From NCBI GenBank assembly GCA_028287035.1, contig JAQBQL010000038.1, positions 1 through 64,000 of the forward strand: a stretch of 64,000 nt of DNA, read 5' to 3'. Below the pieces are notes generated by a model. The model ran no database searches, was not told the DNA's origin, and worked only from the letters and a program-made list of their open reading frames with translations. Positions 43,383 to 53,479 of this stretch are shown piece by piece (within the stretch, counting starts at the first letter, position 1; every line of letters begins with the position of its first letter). This DNA is from Labilithrix sp. Its GTDB lineage: Bacteria; Myxococcota; Polyangia; Polyangiales; Polyangiaceae. The translations under genes were made by a program, and so were the position numbers.

Positions 43383-45840
43383 ATTGCCGAACGACACCCG
43401 CGGGCAAGAGCTTGCCGCGCTTCGCCGCCAGCTGCGGCTCGCCGGCACGATCGAGTCGGGCGCCGAGCGTCTCGCCTCGCTCGTCGGCGAGCAGGCGCGC
43501 GTCGTCGACGACTCGCGCGCGACCCTCGACATGGTCGGCGCCGGGCTCGACGCAGCGCACGGGTCCGCGCAGGCGCTCCTCCGCGGGCAGCGCCTCGCGA
43601 GCGAGTCCTCGGCCCAGGTGACCCGTCACGCCGAGGCGAACGCCGCCTCGCTCCAGGCGCTCGCCACCTCCGCGCAGGAGTCGCGCCGGCTCGGGGCGCA
43701 GCTCGCCGAGGGAAGCGACTCGACGGCCGCGACGCTCGAGGAGATGGCCCGCTCGGTCAAGGGCGTGAGCCTCAACGCCGAGGACCTCGCCGCGTCGAGC
43801 GAGGAGCTCCTCGCCACCGCCTCGCAGATGGCTGCCACCGTCGCCGACATGACGGAGCGCGGCGTTTCGAATGCCACGTCGTTCGAGCAGGTCGCCGCCA
43901 CGGTCGAGGAGATGGCGAACGGCGTCGCGCGGCTCGCCTCCGACACCGTCGACGTCGGCACCCGCGTCTCGAATCTCGCGTCGAGCGTCGTCAACACCGA
44001 CCGCGCGATGTCCGAGATCGCCGCCAGCGCCACCCAGCTCGCCACGAACGTCGAGGAGACGGCCGCGACCGTGGAGGAGCTCGCCCGCTCGAACCGCGTC
44101 GTCGCCGAGCAAGCGCGGCAGCTCGAGGCGAGCATGCGCGAGGCCGTCGAGAACAACACGAGCGTCGCCGCGGCGGTCGAGCAGGTCGCGGCCGCGGCCG
44201 AGAAGAACGCGGTCACCATCGAGTCGGCGGCCACCTCCATCGAGGAGATCGCGCGCTCGGCCGTCGCGATTGCCCGGAGCGCCGACCAGATCTCGCAGCT
44301 CGCGCTCGCGAGCTCGGGCGCTGCCGCGTCGCTCGAGGGCTCGACCCGCAAGGCGGCGGCGCTCGCCGAGGAGGCGCGCGGCCAGGCCGACCGGGTCACC
44401 GAGACGGCGCGCGAGGGCGGCAAGACGGTCCGCAAGTCGATCACGGGCTTCGGCAAGATCCGCGAGTCGATCACCGAGTCCTCCGCGGTCATGCGCGAGA
44501 TGGGCGTGCGCGCAGAGGAGATCGGCGACATCGTCGCCACCATCAACCTCATCGCGGATCGCACGAACCTCCTCTCGCTGAACGCGAGCATCGAGGCGGC
44601 GCGCGCGGGCGAGCACGGCCGCGGCTTCGCGGTCGTCGCCGAGGAGATCCGCGCGCTCTCCGACCGCGCCGGCGCGGCGAGCACCGAGATCGCGAAGATC
44701 GTCCGCGGGCTGCAGAAGACCGTTCGCGAGGCGGTGACCGCGACCACCGAGGGCACGAAGGTCGCCGAGGAGGGCGCCTCGCTGGCGACCGAGGCGGAGC
44801 AGGCGCTCGGCACGATCCTCGAGGGCGTTGCCGGCCTCGGCAGCACGGTGCGCGAGGTCGCCTCGTCGATGCGCGCGCAGGTCCAGGAGACCCAGACCCT
44901 CGCCCAGAGCATCGCTCAGGTCTCGGAGCAGACGCGCGCGGTCCAGACGGGCGCCGCGGAGCAGACGCAGGCCTCGCAGGCCCTTGCCCAGCACGCCGCG
45001 CAGATGCGCACGATGGCCAAGCAGACGAGCGAGGCCTCGACCGACCAGGCGCGCTCGATGCGCGCGCTCGTGAAGGCGAACACCGCGGCGTCGGCGGGCG
45101 TCGAGCAGACCGCCCGCGCCGCGCAGGAGCAGGCCGCCGCCGCGACGCAGCTCGCGAAGGCGATCGCGCAGTCCCGGAACGCCATCCAGCAGACGAGCAG
45201 CGCGCTCACCGAGCAGGCGAAGACCACGACGGCGATGGGCATCCTCGCGCAGGAGGTCCAGGACGCCACGCGGCGGACCACCGCCGGCCTCTCCGAGCAG
45301 GCGAAGGGTGCGGCCGAGGTCGCGCGCACCGTCGACGAGATCCGCAAGCAGACGATCCTCGCCGCCAAGGCGCTGAGCGAGCAGCGGGCCGGGACGAAGC
45401 AGCTGGAGACCGCGGCACGTCAGGTCGCGAAGGCCTCCGGCGAGCTGACCAACGCGACGCAGGAACAGGCGACGGGGATGACCCACCTCGTCCAGCAGAG
45501 CGACGAGACCCGTCGCATGGCGAAGCAGGCCGCGCGATCGCTCGCGGAGCAGGAGCAGCTCGTCACGGGCGTCGCCGCCGCGACCACGCGGCAGCTCGAG
45601 CTGGCGGCGGCGTCGGCGCAGGGGACGAGCTCCTCGCTTGCCGGCTTCGACGAGCTCGTGCAGGGCACGACGACGATGCGCGAGCAGGTGAAGCAGAGCG
45701 CCGCCTCCATCCTGGAACGCGGGCGTGGCGCGCAGCAGCTCGCCGCGCACGCCACGCAGCTCGCCACGGCCGCAGGAAAGCTACGCGAGCTCATGTTCGC
45801 CGGTGACGACGTGGTCGACGAGGAAGCGCAGAGCTCGTGA
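43375..45840 (+). CDS. methyl-accepting chemotaxis protein without membrane segments, symmetrical long hairpin
   Basis: Receptor of 821 residues made almost wholly of Ala/Glu/Ser/Thr-rich coiled coil. No hydrophobic helix and no periplasmic or PAS/GAF sensor domain can be seen. The signalling tip ([53 protein letters not shown]) lies at about residues 381-434, so arms of about 380 and 390 residues flank it; the hairpin fills the whole protein. This is roughly twice the arm length of a usual cytoplasmic domain, though FrzCD-like receptors are also soluble. The C-terminal arm has repetitive EQT/AAxQ units. The stop overlaps the next start (GTGA). With no ligand domain, input may come from a partner such as the HEAT protein (inference). 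Confidence 0.93.
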   Translation: MSELPNDTRGQELAALRRQLRLAGTIESGAERLASLVGEQARVVDDSRATLDMVGAGLDAAHGSAQALLRGQRLASESSAQVTRHAEANAASLQALATSAQESRRLGAQLAEGSDSTAATLEEMARSVKGVSLNAEDLAASSEELLATASQMAATVADMTERGVSNATSFEQVAATVEEMANGVARLASDTVDVGTRVSNLASSVVNTDRAMSEIAASATQLATNVEETAATVEELARSNRVVAEQARQLEASMREAVENNTSVAAAVEQVAAAAEKNAVTIESAATSIEEIARSAVAIARSADQISQLALASSGAAASLEGSTRKAAALAEEARGQADRVTETAREGGKTVRKSITGFGKIRESITESSAVMREMGVRAEEIGDIVATINLIADRTNLLSLNASIEAARAGEHGRGFAVVAEEIRALSDRAGAASTEIAKIVRGLQKTVREAVTATTEGTKVAEEGASLATEAEQALGTILEGVAGLGSTVREVASSMRAQVQETQTLAQSIAQVSEQTRAVQTGAAEQTQASQALAQHAAQMRTMAKQTSEASTDQARSMRALVKANTAASAGVEQTARAAQEQAAAATQLAKAIAQSRNAIQQTSSALTEQAKTTTAMGILAQEVQDATRRTTAGLSEQAKGAAEVARTVDEIRKQTILAAKALSEQRAGTKQLETAARQVAKASGELTNATQEQATGMTHLVQQSDETRRMAKQAARSLAEQEQLVTGVAAATTRQLELAAASAQGTSSSLAGFDELVQGTTTMREQVKQSAASILERGRGAQQLAAHATQLATAAGKLRELMFAGDDVVDEEAQSS

Positions 45841-48206
45841 CCCCGGTACCCATCGCTCGGCTCGTTCTCTCGCCCGAGGACCGCGCGCGCGTCGAGCGCG
45901 TGGAGGAGCTCGCGCGGTCGGGCCCGGAAGGGGTGAGCTCGCTCCTGGAGCTCCTCGCCGACCCGAGCTGGGCGGTCCGCCGCGCCGTCGTGTCCGCGCT
46001 CGCGGGCGCCGGCACCCCCGGTGTCGATGGCCTCTGCGACATCCTCCTGACGAGGCGGGACAACGAGGCTCGCCTCGCGGCGGCGGTCGATGCGCTCGTG
46101 GCGTCGCGCGCCGAGGTGGACGCCCGGATGCTGGCGCTCGCCGGGGATGACCACCCGGCAAACGTCATCTGCGACGCGGTCCAGGTGCTCGGACGCCGGC
46201 GCGTTCGCCAGGCCGTCTCCCGCATCGCGCAGCTCGCCACCCACGAGGACGACAACGTCGCCGTCGGTTCCATCGAGGCGCTCGGGCGCATCGGCGGCGT
46301 CGAGACGGTCGATCCGCTCATCGGCGCGGTCGAGCTCCGTCACTTCTTCCGGACGTACCCGGCCATCGACGCGCTCGGCCGCACCGGTGACGTGCGCGCC
46401 GTGCGCCCGCTCGAGAGGCTGCTCGCCGACCCGCTCTACGCGCCCGAGGCGATCCGCGCGCTCGGACGCACCGGGCACGAGAGCGCCGTCGCGCCGCTCG
46501 CCGCGCTGCTACTACGCCCCACCAGCGTGCTCGTCCGGACCGCCGCGGTCGCGCTGGCCGAGCTGCGCGAGCGTTACGAGGCGCGCTTCGGCGACACCGA
46601 GACCATCCGGCGCGCGCTGCGCCAGAGCGTGGAGCCGTCCGCGGTGAGCCAGCGGGTGATCGACGCGATGCCCGGCGTGTCCCCGTCCGAGCTCGTGGCC
46701 TTCGCCGGCGTGCTCGGCTGGCTCGGCGACGAGCTGTCCGTCCTGCAGCTCCTCGAGCTGCTGATGGAGGAGCCCCCGATCGGCGCGGCCGCGTCGTCGG
46801 CGCTCCGCCGCCTCGGCCCGGGCATCGCCCCGCTGCTCCTCGCGGCCATCCGTCAGGGGGACAGCGCGCGGCGCAGCCGGCTGCTCCCGATCATCGGCTA
46901 CGCCGCCGACGGCATCGAGGACATCATCGAGTGCCTCCGGGATCCCGACGCCGACGTACGCGTCCGTGCTTGCGACGCGCTCGCGCGGCTCGGCAACACC
47001 GCCGCGGTGTCCTCGTTGTTCGCGCTCATCGGCGATCGGGACACGCGGGTGTCCCAGGCCGCAGCGGCGGCCATCCAGTCGCTGGGAAGCCTCGAGACCA
47101 AGCGGCTCGCCCTCGAGCAGGCTCGCTCGACCGACACGCGTACGCGCCGCGCTGCGCTGCGCATCATCTCGTATTTCGGGTACCCGGAAGGCCTCGACAT
47201 CCTCATCGCTGCGATGAGCGACGAGGACGAGAAGATCCGCGAGGCAGGCATCTACGGGCTCCCGCTCGTTGACGACCCGCGCGGCACGGAGGCGCTCCTC
47301 GCGGCGGCCGGTCACGAGGTGGCGCGCACCCGCGCCGCCATCACGCGCGCCCTCGGCCAGACCGGCGCGCACGACCCGGCGCATGAGCGCGTCGTCAGCA
47401 CCTTGCGGGTGCGCCTCTCCGACGAGGACCCGTGGACGCGCTACTACGCGTGCCAGGCGCTCGGACGGTTGCGCGTGAGCGATGCTGCCCCGGCGATCGT
47501 CGCGCTCATCGGTGACCCGTCGGGCCAGGTCCGCGTGGCGGCGGTGGAGGCGCTCGCGCACCTCCGGAGCGACGTCGCGGCGGCGGCCCTCTCCGAGGCC
47601 GCTCGTTCGCCCGACGCGGACATGCGCCGCGCCGCGCTCGTGGGGCTCGGCATCGCCGGCCGCGTCGAGTCGATCCCGCAGCTCCGCGAGGCGGCCGCCG
47701 ACGAGGACGCATCGACGCGGCTCGTCGCGATCGGCGCCCTCGCCGAGCTCGAGGGGCTCGACGTCGTCCCGACACTGGCGCACGCCGCGACCGACCCGGA
47801 CGAGGCGGTACGCGGCGCAGCCATCGGCTATCTCTCGACCCGACCCAGCGCCGAGGCGACGAGCGCGCTGCTCGACCTGCTCGAGGAGCCGGTCATCCGC
47901 GACCGCGTGATCGAAGCCCTCGCCGTCGCCGCGGACGTGCGCGTCGAGGGCGTTCTCTCGGCGCTGGAGCAGGCGGAAGGTGAGCGCGCCCAGATCCTCG
48001 TGGCTACCCTGATGAGGATGCGCCGCGCCAGCAGCCAGGCCGCAATCGGGGCGGCCCTCGGCTTCGACAACGTGCACGCCCGCCGCGCTGCTGCCTCGGC
48101 CCTCGCCGCGATCGGCACGCCCGAGGCGAAGGAGGCGCTGGTGCGCGCCGGCTCGGCAGACCCCGATGCCGACGTGCGCCGGATCTGCGCCACGGCTTCT
48201 CGCTGA
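45837..48206 (+). CDS. HEAT-repeat protein of the chemosensory operon
   Basis: Solenoid protein of 789 residues composed from end to end of HEAT/PBS-lyase-type helical repeats of about 30 residues, each with a pattern like [63 protein letters not shown] and [15 protein letters not shown]; more than twenty can be counted by eye. No catalytic motif, signal peptide or membrane helix. The start is GTG at 45837, overlapping the receptor stop (GTGA), and cheR starts 10 bp after its stop, so it belongs to the operon. HEAT-like proteins occur in some myxobacterial chemosensory clusters (for example the Che7 type). A scaffold or adaptor role is likely but unproven. Confidence 0.9.
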   Translation: MTPVPIARLVLSPEDRARVERVEELARSGPEGVSSLLELLADPSWAVRRAVVSALAGAGTPGVDGLCDILLTRRDNEARLAAAVDALVASRAEVDARMLALAGDDHPANVICDAVQVLGRRRVRQAVSRIAQLATHEDDNVAVGSIEALGRIGGVETVDPLIGAVELRHFFRTYPAIDALGRTGDVRAVRPLERLLADPLYAPEAIRALGRTGHESAVAPLAALLLRPTSVLVRTAAVALAELRERYEARFGDTETIRRALRQSVEPSAVSQRVIDAMPGVSPSELVAFAGVLGWLGDELSVLQLLELLMEEPPIGAAASSALRRLGPGIAPLLLAAIRQGDSARRSRLLPIIGYAADGIEDIIECLRDPDADVRVRACDALARLGNTAAVSSLFALIGDRDTRVSQAAAAAIQSLGSLETKRLALEQARSTDTRTRRAALRIISYFGYPEGLDILIAAMSDEDEKIREAGIYGLPLVDDPRGTEALLAAAGHEVARTRAAITRALGQTGAHDPAHERVVSTLRVRLSDEDPWTRYYACQALGRLRVSDAAPAIVALIGDPSGQVRVAAVEALAHLRSDVAAAALSEAARSPDADMRRAALVGLGIAGRVESIPQLREAAADEDASTRLVAIGALAELEGLDVVPTLAHAATDPDEAVRGAAIGYLSTRPSAEATSALLDLLEEPVIRDRVIEALAVAADVRVEGVLSALEQAEGERAQILVATLMRMRRASSQAAIGAALGFDNVHARRAAASALAAIGTPEAKEALVRAGSADPDADVRRICATASR

Positions 48207-48216
48207 GCGCTCCGCC

Positions 48217-49074
48217 ATGCTCCAGGTGTTGCCCCCGCAGCTGTTCGCGATCCTGAGTGGTCTCGTCGAGGACCGGCTCGGGCTCCACTATGGCCCGGAG
48301 GACGTCGGCCTCTTCAGCGACAAGATCATCGCCCGCGCCGGCGAGGCCGGGTTCGAGAGCCTGCTCGATTACTACTATTTCCTGCGTTACGACCCGGGCG
48401 GCGCGGTCGAGATGGGCCTCCTCGCCGACGCCCTCGTGGTGGGCGAGACGTACTTCTTCCGCGAGCTCCCGACCCTGCGGGCGGCGGTCTCTCACGTCCT
48501 CTCTCCGGCGATCGAGCGGCGCGGGCGCGCGCGGGTCTGGTCGGCGGCGTGCGCGACCGGCGAGGAGCCCTTCTCGCTCGCGATGCTGCTCGTCGAGGCT
48601 GGCCTCGCGAGCCGCTGCGAGATCGTGGCCACCGACCTGAGCGCCCGGTCGATCGCGCGCGCGCGGCAGGGCGTGTACGGCGCTCGTTCGCTGCGGAGCT
48701 TGCCTCCGGCTGGACTGCCGCCCGGCTGGACGCCGGGGCTGGAGGCCGTCGTCGCCGAGTCGCTGCTCCGCACGGACGCGGGGGCCACCGTCGCGCCGAG
48801 CATCGCCTCCATCGTGACGTTCCACCAGTCGAACCTCCTCGACGCGGCGGCTTCGGCGGCGCTCGGCAAGTTCGACCTCGTGCTCTGCCGGAACGTCCTC
48901 ATCTACTTCGCGGACGCGACGGTGATGCGCACCGTCGCGGTGCTCGCCGCGGCGCTCGAGGACGCGGGCTCGCTGCTCGTCGGCGCCTCGGAGTCTCTCC
49001 TCCGGTTCGGTACCATGCTGCACTGCACGGAGCGCGACGGGGCGTTCTTCTACTCGCGGAAGGTCGGCGCATGA
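48217..49074 (+). CDS. cheR: CheR receptor methyltransferase
   Basis: S-adenosylmethionine-dependent glutamate methyltransferase of 285 residues. A short N-terminal helical domain is followed by VVGETYFFRELPTL, the family signature, WSAACATGEEPFSLAML for cofactor binding, VATDLSARSIARARQGVYGARSLRSLP and FDLVLCRNVLIYF. Start 48217 is chosen because it begins 10 bp after the HEAT stop; the in-frame start at 48166 would overlap that gene. No TPR or receptor-tether domain is fused. Its TGA overlaps the cheB ATG (ATGA). It should methylate the operon's receptor. Confidence 0.95.
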   Translation: MLQVLPPQLFAILSGLVEDRLGLHYGPEDVGLFSDKIIARAGEAGFESLLDYYYFLRYDPGGAVEMGLLADALVVGETYFFRELPTLRAAVSHVLSPAIERRGRARVWSAACATGEEPFSLAMLLVEAGLASRCEIVATDLSARSIARARQGVYGARSLRSLPPAGLPPGWTPGLEAVVAESLLRTDAGATVAPSIASIVTFHQSNLLDAAASAALGKFDLVLCRNVLIYFADATVMRTVAVLAAALEDAGSLLVGASESLLRFGTMLHCTERDGAFFYSRKVGA

Positions 49075-50111
49075 GCGGCCCTCGGGTACGCGTGCTCGTG
49101 GTCGACGACTCGGCGTTCGCGCGCAAGGTGATCCGCACCGTGCTCGAGGCCGACCCTCGCATCGAGGTGGTCGGGATCGCCCGCGACGGTCTCGACGCCC
49201 TCGAGAAGATCGCCGAGCTCAAGCCGGACGTCGTCACCCTGGATCTCGTGATGCCCGAGCTCGACGGGGTCGGCGTGCTGCTCGCCCTCAAGGACCACAC
49301 CATTCGCCCGCAGGTCGTCGTGGTCTCCACGTCGGACAGCGAGAGCGAGCTCGGCGTCGCGGCGCTCGTCGCGGGCGCGTTCGGGGTCGTGCACAAGCCA
49401 ACTGCCCTCGCGACGGCGCGTCTCTACGAGCTCGGCGACCAGCTCGTCGAGACGGTGATGATCGCGGCGGCGAGCGCGCGGTCGGTACCCCCGCTGAGGC
49501 CGCCGAGCATTCCGGCGAAGCCCGTCACGAAGACGCTGGTGACGACGCGTCGCCTGCTGGTGATCGGCGCCTCCACGGGCGGTCCGCGCGCGGTCACGCA
49601 GCTGCTCCACGATCTGCCGGCGACCTTTCCGATCCCGATCGCGGTCGTCGTTCACATGCCGGCCGGCTACACGGAGGCCTTCGCCAACCGGCTCGACAAG
49701 GATCTGCCGTTCCACGTCGTCGAGGCCAGGCCGGGCATCATCCTCGTGCCGGGAACCGTCGTCATCGCGCGCGCGGGCATCCATCTCAAGGTGCGCCGCG
49801 ACGGACCTCGGCTCGTCGTGGCGCTCGACGTCGAGCCGAGCACCGCCGTGCACCGGCCGTCGGTCGACGCCCTCCTCGGCAGCGCCGCCACCGAGCTCGG
49901 TCGTGACCTGCTCGCCGTCGTGCTCACCGGAATGGGCAGCGACGGGCTCGAGGGCGCGGGCCTCGTGCGCGCCCGCGGTGGTCACATGTTCGTCGAGGAC
50001 GAGTCGTCCTGCGTCGTCTACGGCATGCCGCGATCGATCCAGGAAGCGGGGCTCGCCGACGAGAAGGTGCCGCTCCTCCAGATGGCGAGCGCGGTGGTCG
50101 CGAAGCTCTGA
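49071..50111 (+). CDS. cheB: CheB receptor methylesterase/response regulator
   Basis: Protein of 346 residues with an N-terminal receiver (VRVLVVDDSAF, D58 in TLDLVMPELDG, HKPT) and a C-terminal glutamate methylesterase. The catalytic triad is visible: S168 in IGASTGGPRAV, H195 in VVHMPAGYTEAFANRLD and D291 in LTGMGSDGLEGA. It removes methyl groups added by CheR and closes the adaptation loop. It is the last gene of the operon and converges on an SDR gene with a 4-bp spacer. The open frame upstream of 49071 is a shadow inside cheR. Confidence 0.96.
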   Translation: MSGPRVRVLVVDDSAFARKVIRTVLEADPRIEVVGIARDGLDALEKIAELKPDVVTLDLVMPELDGVGVLLALKDHTIRPQVVVVSTSDSESELGVAALVAGAFGVVHKPTALATARLYELGDQLVETVMIAAASARSVPPLRPPSIPAKPVTKTLVTTRRLLVIGASTGGPRAVTQLLHDLPATFPIPIAVVVHMPAGYTEAFANRLDKDLPFHVVEARPGIILVPGTVVIARAGIHLKVRRDGPRLVVALDVEPSTAVHRPSVDALLGSAATELGRDLLAVVLTGMGSDGLEGAGLVRARGGHMFVEDESSCVVYGMPRSIQEAGLADEKVPLLQMASAVVAKL

Positions 50112-50115
50112 GCGG

Positions 50116-50970
50116 TCAGCCGAGCGCCTTCTCGACGAGCTCCTCGCTCGCCTTCCACAGCTTGCGCGCGACCGCCGGGTCCCGCGCCTCACGCGATGGC
50201 TTCTTCGGCTTCGACGCGTCGAAGTACCGACCCGAGATGCCCGAGACCGACGGGTCGGACGCGAGGAACACGGAGGTCCGCGAGCCTTTCTCGGGCGTGC
50301 TGAAGAAGGGCGCCAGCAGCTTCGCCCCGAAGCCGATGATCCCCTGGTTGTTGCGCGCGAAGCCGGAGGCGATGACGCCCGGGTGCAGCGAGTTGGTGGT
50401 CACCGTCGTGCCCTCGAGCTGGCGCGCGAGCTCCGTCGTGAACAGGATGTTCGCGAGCTTCGATGCGCAATACACGCGAAATCCGGAGTAGGGCTTGCGC
50501 TCGCTCATGAGGTCCGCGAAGTCGATCGTGCCCTGACGGTGCGCCTCGGACGACACGTTGACGATGCGTCCCGCGGCCGCCTTCTTCACGGCCGGGAGCA
50601 GCTGCCGCGTCAGCAGGAAGGGCGCGAGATGGTTGGTCGCCATCGTGGTCTCGTAGCCGTCGACCGTGGTGATGCGCTCGGAGTACACGCCGCCGGCGTT
50701 GTTGAGCAGCACGTCGACCGAGGCGTGGGCGGCCGCGAGCTCCTCCCCGACGCGGCGCACCGCCACGAGCGACGCGAGGTCGGCGAGGAAGACCCGCACG
50801 TCGTTGCCGACGCCGAGCGCGCGCACCTCGGCGGCGACCGCTTCGCCCTTGGCGCGATCGCGCACGACGAGCGACAGATCGGCGCCCTGCCTGGCGAGCG
50901 CCAGGGTCGACGTGCGACCGATCCCGCTGCTCGCCCCGGTGATGACGACGCGCTTGCCCTGCATGCTCAT
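50116..50970 (-). CDS. short-chain dehydrogenase (retinol-dehydrogenase-like)
   Basis: Classical SDR of 284 residues. TGASSGIGRTS is the NADP-binding motif, NNAGG the structural NNAG, NVSSEAH holds the catalytic Ser and YCASKLAN the Tyr/Lys pair. The long substrate loop (LHPGVIASGFARNNQG) and the extended C-terminus resemble retinol dehydrogenase/WWOX-like SDRs. Start ATG 50970 is preferred over the TTG at 50976 because GGGAGG lies 6 nt before it. It follows the dipeptidase gene with its upstream TTG overlapping that stop, so they form a two-gene operon. Substrate unknown. Confidence 0.9.
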   Translation of the reverse strand: MSMQGKRVVITGASSGIGRTSTLALARQGADLSLVVRDRAKGEAVAAEVRALGVGNDVRVFLADLASLVAVRRVGEELAAAHASVDVLLNNAGGVYSERITTVDGYETTMATNHLAPFLLTRQLLPAVKKAAAGRIVNVSSEAHRQGTIDFADLMSERKPYSGFRVYCASKLANILFTTELARQLEGTTVTTNSLHPGVIASGFARNNQGIIGFGAKLLAPFFSTPEKGSRTSVFLASDPSVSGISGRYFDASKPKKPSREARDPAVARKLWKASEELVEKALG

Positions 50971-50972
50971 GT

Positions 50973-52352
50973 TCAACCTCCCTCGATCTTCTTCGTGTTG
51001 CCGTCGCCCGAGAGCGTGGTGTTCGTGCCGCGCGCGTGGGCCTCGGCCGCCTCGAGCACGCGCATGAAGTTGCCGCCGAGGATCTTGAGGATGTCCTCGT
51101 CGGTGTACCCGCGCTGGACCAGCGCCAGCGTGATCTTCGGCAGGTCGCCGACCCCGGTGATCCCCTCGGGCAGCGCGTCGACGCCGTCGAAGTCCGAGCC
51201 GAGCCCGACGTGGTCGACGCCCGCGATCTTCACCATGTGGTCGATGTGGTCGACGAGGACCGAGAGCGGCACCGGCGGGAGCGGGTCGTTCTTGCGCAGG
51301 ACCTCGAGGGCGCCGCGCATCGCGGGGTAGTCACCCTTGAAGCGTGCCCGCAGGTCGGCGTACGCCTTGCCGTTCCGCTCCTGCCACCTGGCGGCCTCGG
51401 CGGCGTAGGCCGGCGACAGGAAGAGGGACCAGAAGTTCACCATCGCGACGCCGCCGTTCTGGCCGAGCGCCTTCAGCATGTCGTCGCTCATGTCGCGGCG
51501 ATGGTTGCCGATCGCCCGTGATGCGGAGTGGGACGCGATGACGGGCGCCTTCGCGATCTTCATGACGGCGTAGAAGGTCTCGTCCGACACGTGCGAGACG
51601 TCGACGAGCATGCCGATCCGCTGCATCTCGCGGACAACGTCCTCGCCGAAAGGGGAGAGCCCGTGGTGGCGCACGACGCCCGGCGTGAACGAGCCCGCCG
51701 AGTCGGCCCACTCGTTCGTGTTCGTGTGCGTGAGCGTCAGGTAGCGGCAGCCGAGCCGGTACAGCTCCCGGAGCGTGAACAGGGAGCTCTCGATGGCATG
51801 ACCGCCCTCGACGCCCATGAGCACCGCGACCTTGCCTTCGCGCTTGGCGCGCCGGATGTCGGCGGCGCTCGTCGCGAGTAGCAGCTCGCCGGGATGGCGC
51901 TCCACCTGCTGGTAGGTCACGTCGATGAGATCGAGGGCGCGGCGGAGTGCTCCGCCCCCGCGCACGGTCGGCTTCGTGGCGAGATCGGCCTCGACGTAGA
52001 TCGAGAAGAACTCCCCGGTGATGCCGCCGGCCTTGAGACGCGCGAGGTCGGTGTGGGTCTGCGCGCTGGGCGTCGCGAGGTCGTAGCCGGACTGGAGGAT
52101 CACCGACGGGATGTCGTTGTGGCCATCGACGATGATGGCCTGCCGGTGGAGGCGCGTCGCACGCTGCTCGTTGGTCTCCGCGACGGGGGCGGGGACCGGC
52201 GCGTCGCTCCTCGGGCCGGGTGCGGCGGCAGGCGGAGCGGCGGCGTGTGGGGCCGGCGCCTCCGGGCGCTGGCCGTGACAACCGAGAGCCAGCGTCAGCG
52301 CCGCGCCGAGCACGTTCCGCGGGAGCCGGAAGAAGGGAGAGCGCGCCGTCAT
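50973..52352 (-). CDS. membrane dipeptidase, peptidase family M19, lipoprotein
   Basis: Zinc dipeptidase of 459 residues. The signal peptide ends GAALTLALGC (lipobox), followed by a Pro/Ala linker to about residue 60. Metal and active-site residues are in IIVDGHNDIPS (HxD), LMGVEGGHAI (bridging Glu), VSHVSDETF, IASHSASRAIGNHRR and VGLGSDFDG, the complete M19 set. C-terminal LGGNFMRVLEAAE is also typical. Homologues cleave dipeptides, including some with D-residues at the C-terminal side, so peptide scavenging in the periplasm or at the surface is likely. TAGGAT lies 8 nt before the ATG. Confidence 0.93.
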   Translation of the reverse strand: MTARSPFFRLPRNVLGAALTLALGCHGQRPEAPAPHAAAPPAAAPGPRSDAPVPAPVAETNEQRATRLHRQAIIVDGHNDIPSVILQSGYDLATPSAQTHTDLARLKAGGITGEFFSIYVEADLATKPTVRGGGALRRALDLIDVTYQQVERHPGELLLATSAADIRRAKREGKVAVLMGVEGGHAIESSLFTLRELYRLGCRYLTLTHTNTNEWADSAGSFTPGVVRHHGLSPFGEDVVREMQRIGMLVDVSHVSDETFYAVMKIAKAPVIASHSASRAIGNHRRDMSDDMLKALGQNGGVAMVNFWSLFLSPAYAAEAARWQERNGKAYADLRARFKGDYPAMRGALEVLRKNDPLPPVPLSVLVDHIDHMVKIAGVDHVGLGSDFDGVDALPEGITGVGDLPKITLALVQRGYTDEDILKILGGNFMRVLEAAEAHARGTNTTLSGDGNTKKIEGG

Positions 52353-52360
52353 GGGCGCGC

Positions 52361-52366
52361 ATCCTA
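52361..52366 (-). promoter_or_regulatory. -10-like box TAGGAT, leaderless-type spacing
   Basis: Eight nt before the dipeptidase ATG at 52352 on the minus strand; it overlaps the 20-bp gap after the upstream gene. Confidence 0.5.
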
Positions 52367-52372
52367 GTCGAC

Positions 52373-53401
52373 TCAGAACTCGCCGGCGATGCTCGCGCGG
52401 ATGCCGAACGTCTTGTCGTCGGCGAGGTCTCCCGCGAACGGCACGATCGCGCTGATCGACGGCTGAAGCGTGCCGAGATGGAAGCGCGCGTACGGCTCGA
52501 GGACGCCGACCGTCGAGAACGAGTCGTCGCTGTGACTGTGCTCGTGCAGCTCGCGCACCCAGACGTGCACGCCGGGCTCGAACACGCGCGCGACGCGGTA
52601 GCCAGCGCGCACGCCGGCGACGAGCTCGTTGATGTAGACCTCGTCGTCCTCCTTCGAGACGTCGATGAGGTTCTCGAGCTTCACCATCGGCGTCAGGGTC
52701 ACCTTGCCGAGATCGAAACGCGCGCTCAGCTTCGGGATGATGCCGAGGTTGTCGGGCTCGAAGAGCGCTGATTCGTACGCCCCGCGGGTCGCCGCCGCCG
52801 CGTGCACTGCCGCGAACGTGTCGTAGTGGCTGTACGCGTAGCGCTTCTCTGGCTCGGCGCTGACCTCGGCGGCGGTCGGAGCCTCGCGCCCGCCCGCGGT
52901 CGGCAGCGCGAGCTCGAGGGTCGCGGTCAGGTTCCAGTGCTCACCGCGGGCGAGCACGAAGGCGCCCTCGACCTCGACGTTTCCGATCGCCGAGGTGCTG
53001 CGGTCGTCGGCACGACCGGTGCGTGACGTGAGCTCCGCGTAGACGAGCGGCACCCGCACGCCGACCGTGAAGCGCTCCCCGAGATGCCTCTCCACGCCCG
53101 CGAGCAGCGATCCCGCGGTGATGCGGGTGCTGTCGAAGACGTTCGCCGGCGCGGCCGAAGGATTGCGCGTCGAGGGGCCACCGGTGAGGACGTCGCTCGT
53201 CGTCGCACCGATGTCGAGGTCGAGGATCACCTCCCACGGCGGCTCCTCCTTCTCCGCGACCTCGTGCTCGCCCGTGGCGCCTTCGGGACGCGACGCTCCT
53301 TCGGTGCGGCCCGGGTCGTCGTGCGCGGACGCGGTGCGCGAGGTGAGGAGGAGAAGTGCAGAGGCGACAGCAGCGCGGGCCCAGCGCGCGGACGTGAGCA
53401 T
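52373..53401 (-). CDS. probable outer-membrane beta-barrel protein
   Basis: Exported protein of 342 residues. The start 53401 gives the signal peptide MLTSARWARAAVASALLLLT ... ASA; the in-frame start at 53440 would bury it. After a His/Glu-rich mature N-terminus, the sequence alternates amphipathic strands (FTVGVRVPLVYAELTSR, IGNVEVEGAFVLARGEHWNL, LSARFDLGKVTLTPMVKLENL, VAGVRAGYRVARVFEPGVHVWV, PYARFHLGTLQPSISAIVPFAG) and ends in KTFGIRASIAGEF, with a C-terminal Phe as in outer-membrane barrels. The His-rich spots (HDDPGR, ELHEHSHSDD) may bind metal. No specific porin family is recognised. The 78-bp spacer upstream has CTCGCG/CGCGAG arms at 53429-53451. Confidence 0.68.
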   Translation of the reverse strand: MLTSARWARAAVASALLLLTSRTASAHDDPGRTEGASRPEGATGEHEVAEKEEPPWEVILDLDIGATTSDVLTGGPSTRNPSAAPANVFDSTRITAGSLLAGVERHLGERFTVGVRVPLVYAELTSRTGRADDRSTSAIGNVEVEGAFVLARGEHWNLTATLELALPTAGGREAPTAAEVSAEPEKRYAYSHYDTFAAVHAAAATRGAYESALFEPDNLGIIPKLSARFDLGKVTLTPMVKLENLIDVSKEDDEVYINELVAGVRAGYRVARVFEPGVHVWVRELHEHSHSDDSFSTVGVLEPYARFHLGTLQPSISAIVPFAGDLADDKTFGIRASIAGEF

Positions 53402-53479
53402 GCCCACGGAGTACCAGAGCTCACCGTGCTCGCGGATCACGCCGTCGCGAGATTACACATCCTTAATTCCGTGCCGCGC

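Noticed and set aside
43375..48206. Repetitive sequence in the receptor and HEAT genes as possible recombination-derived repeats
   Set aside because: The repetition is at protein level (heptads and HEAT units) with diverged DNA, typical of these folds.
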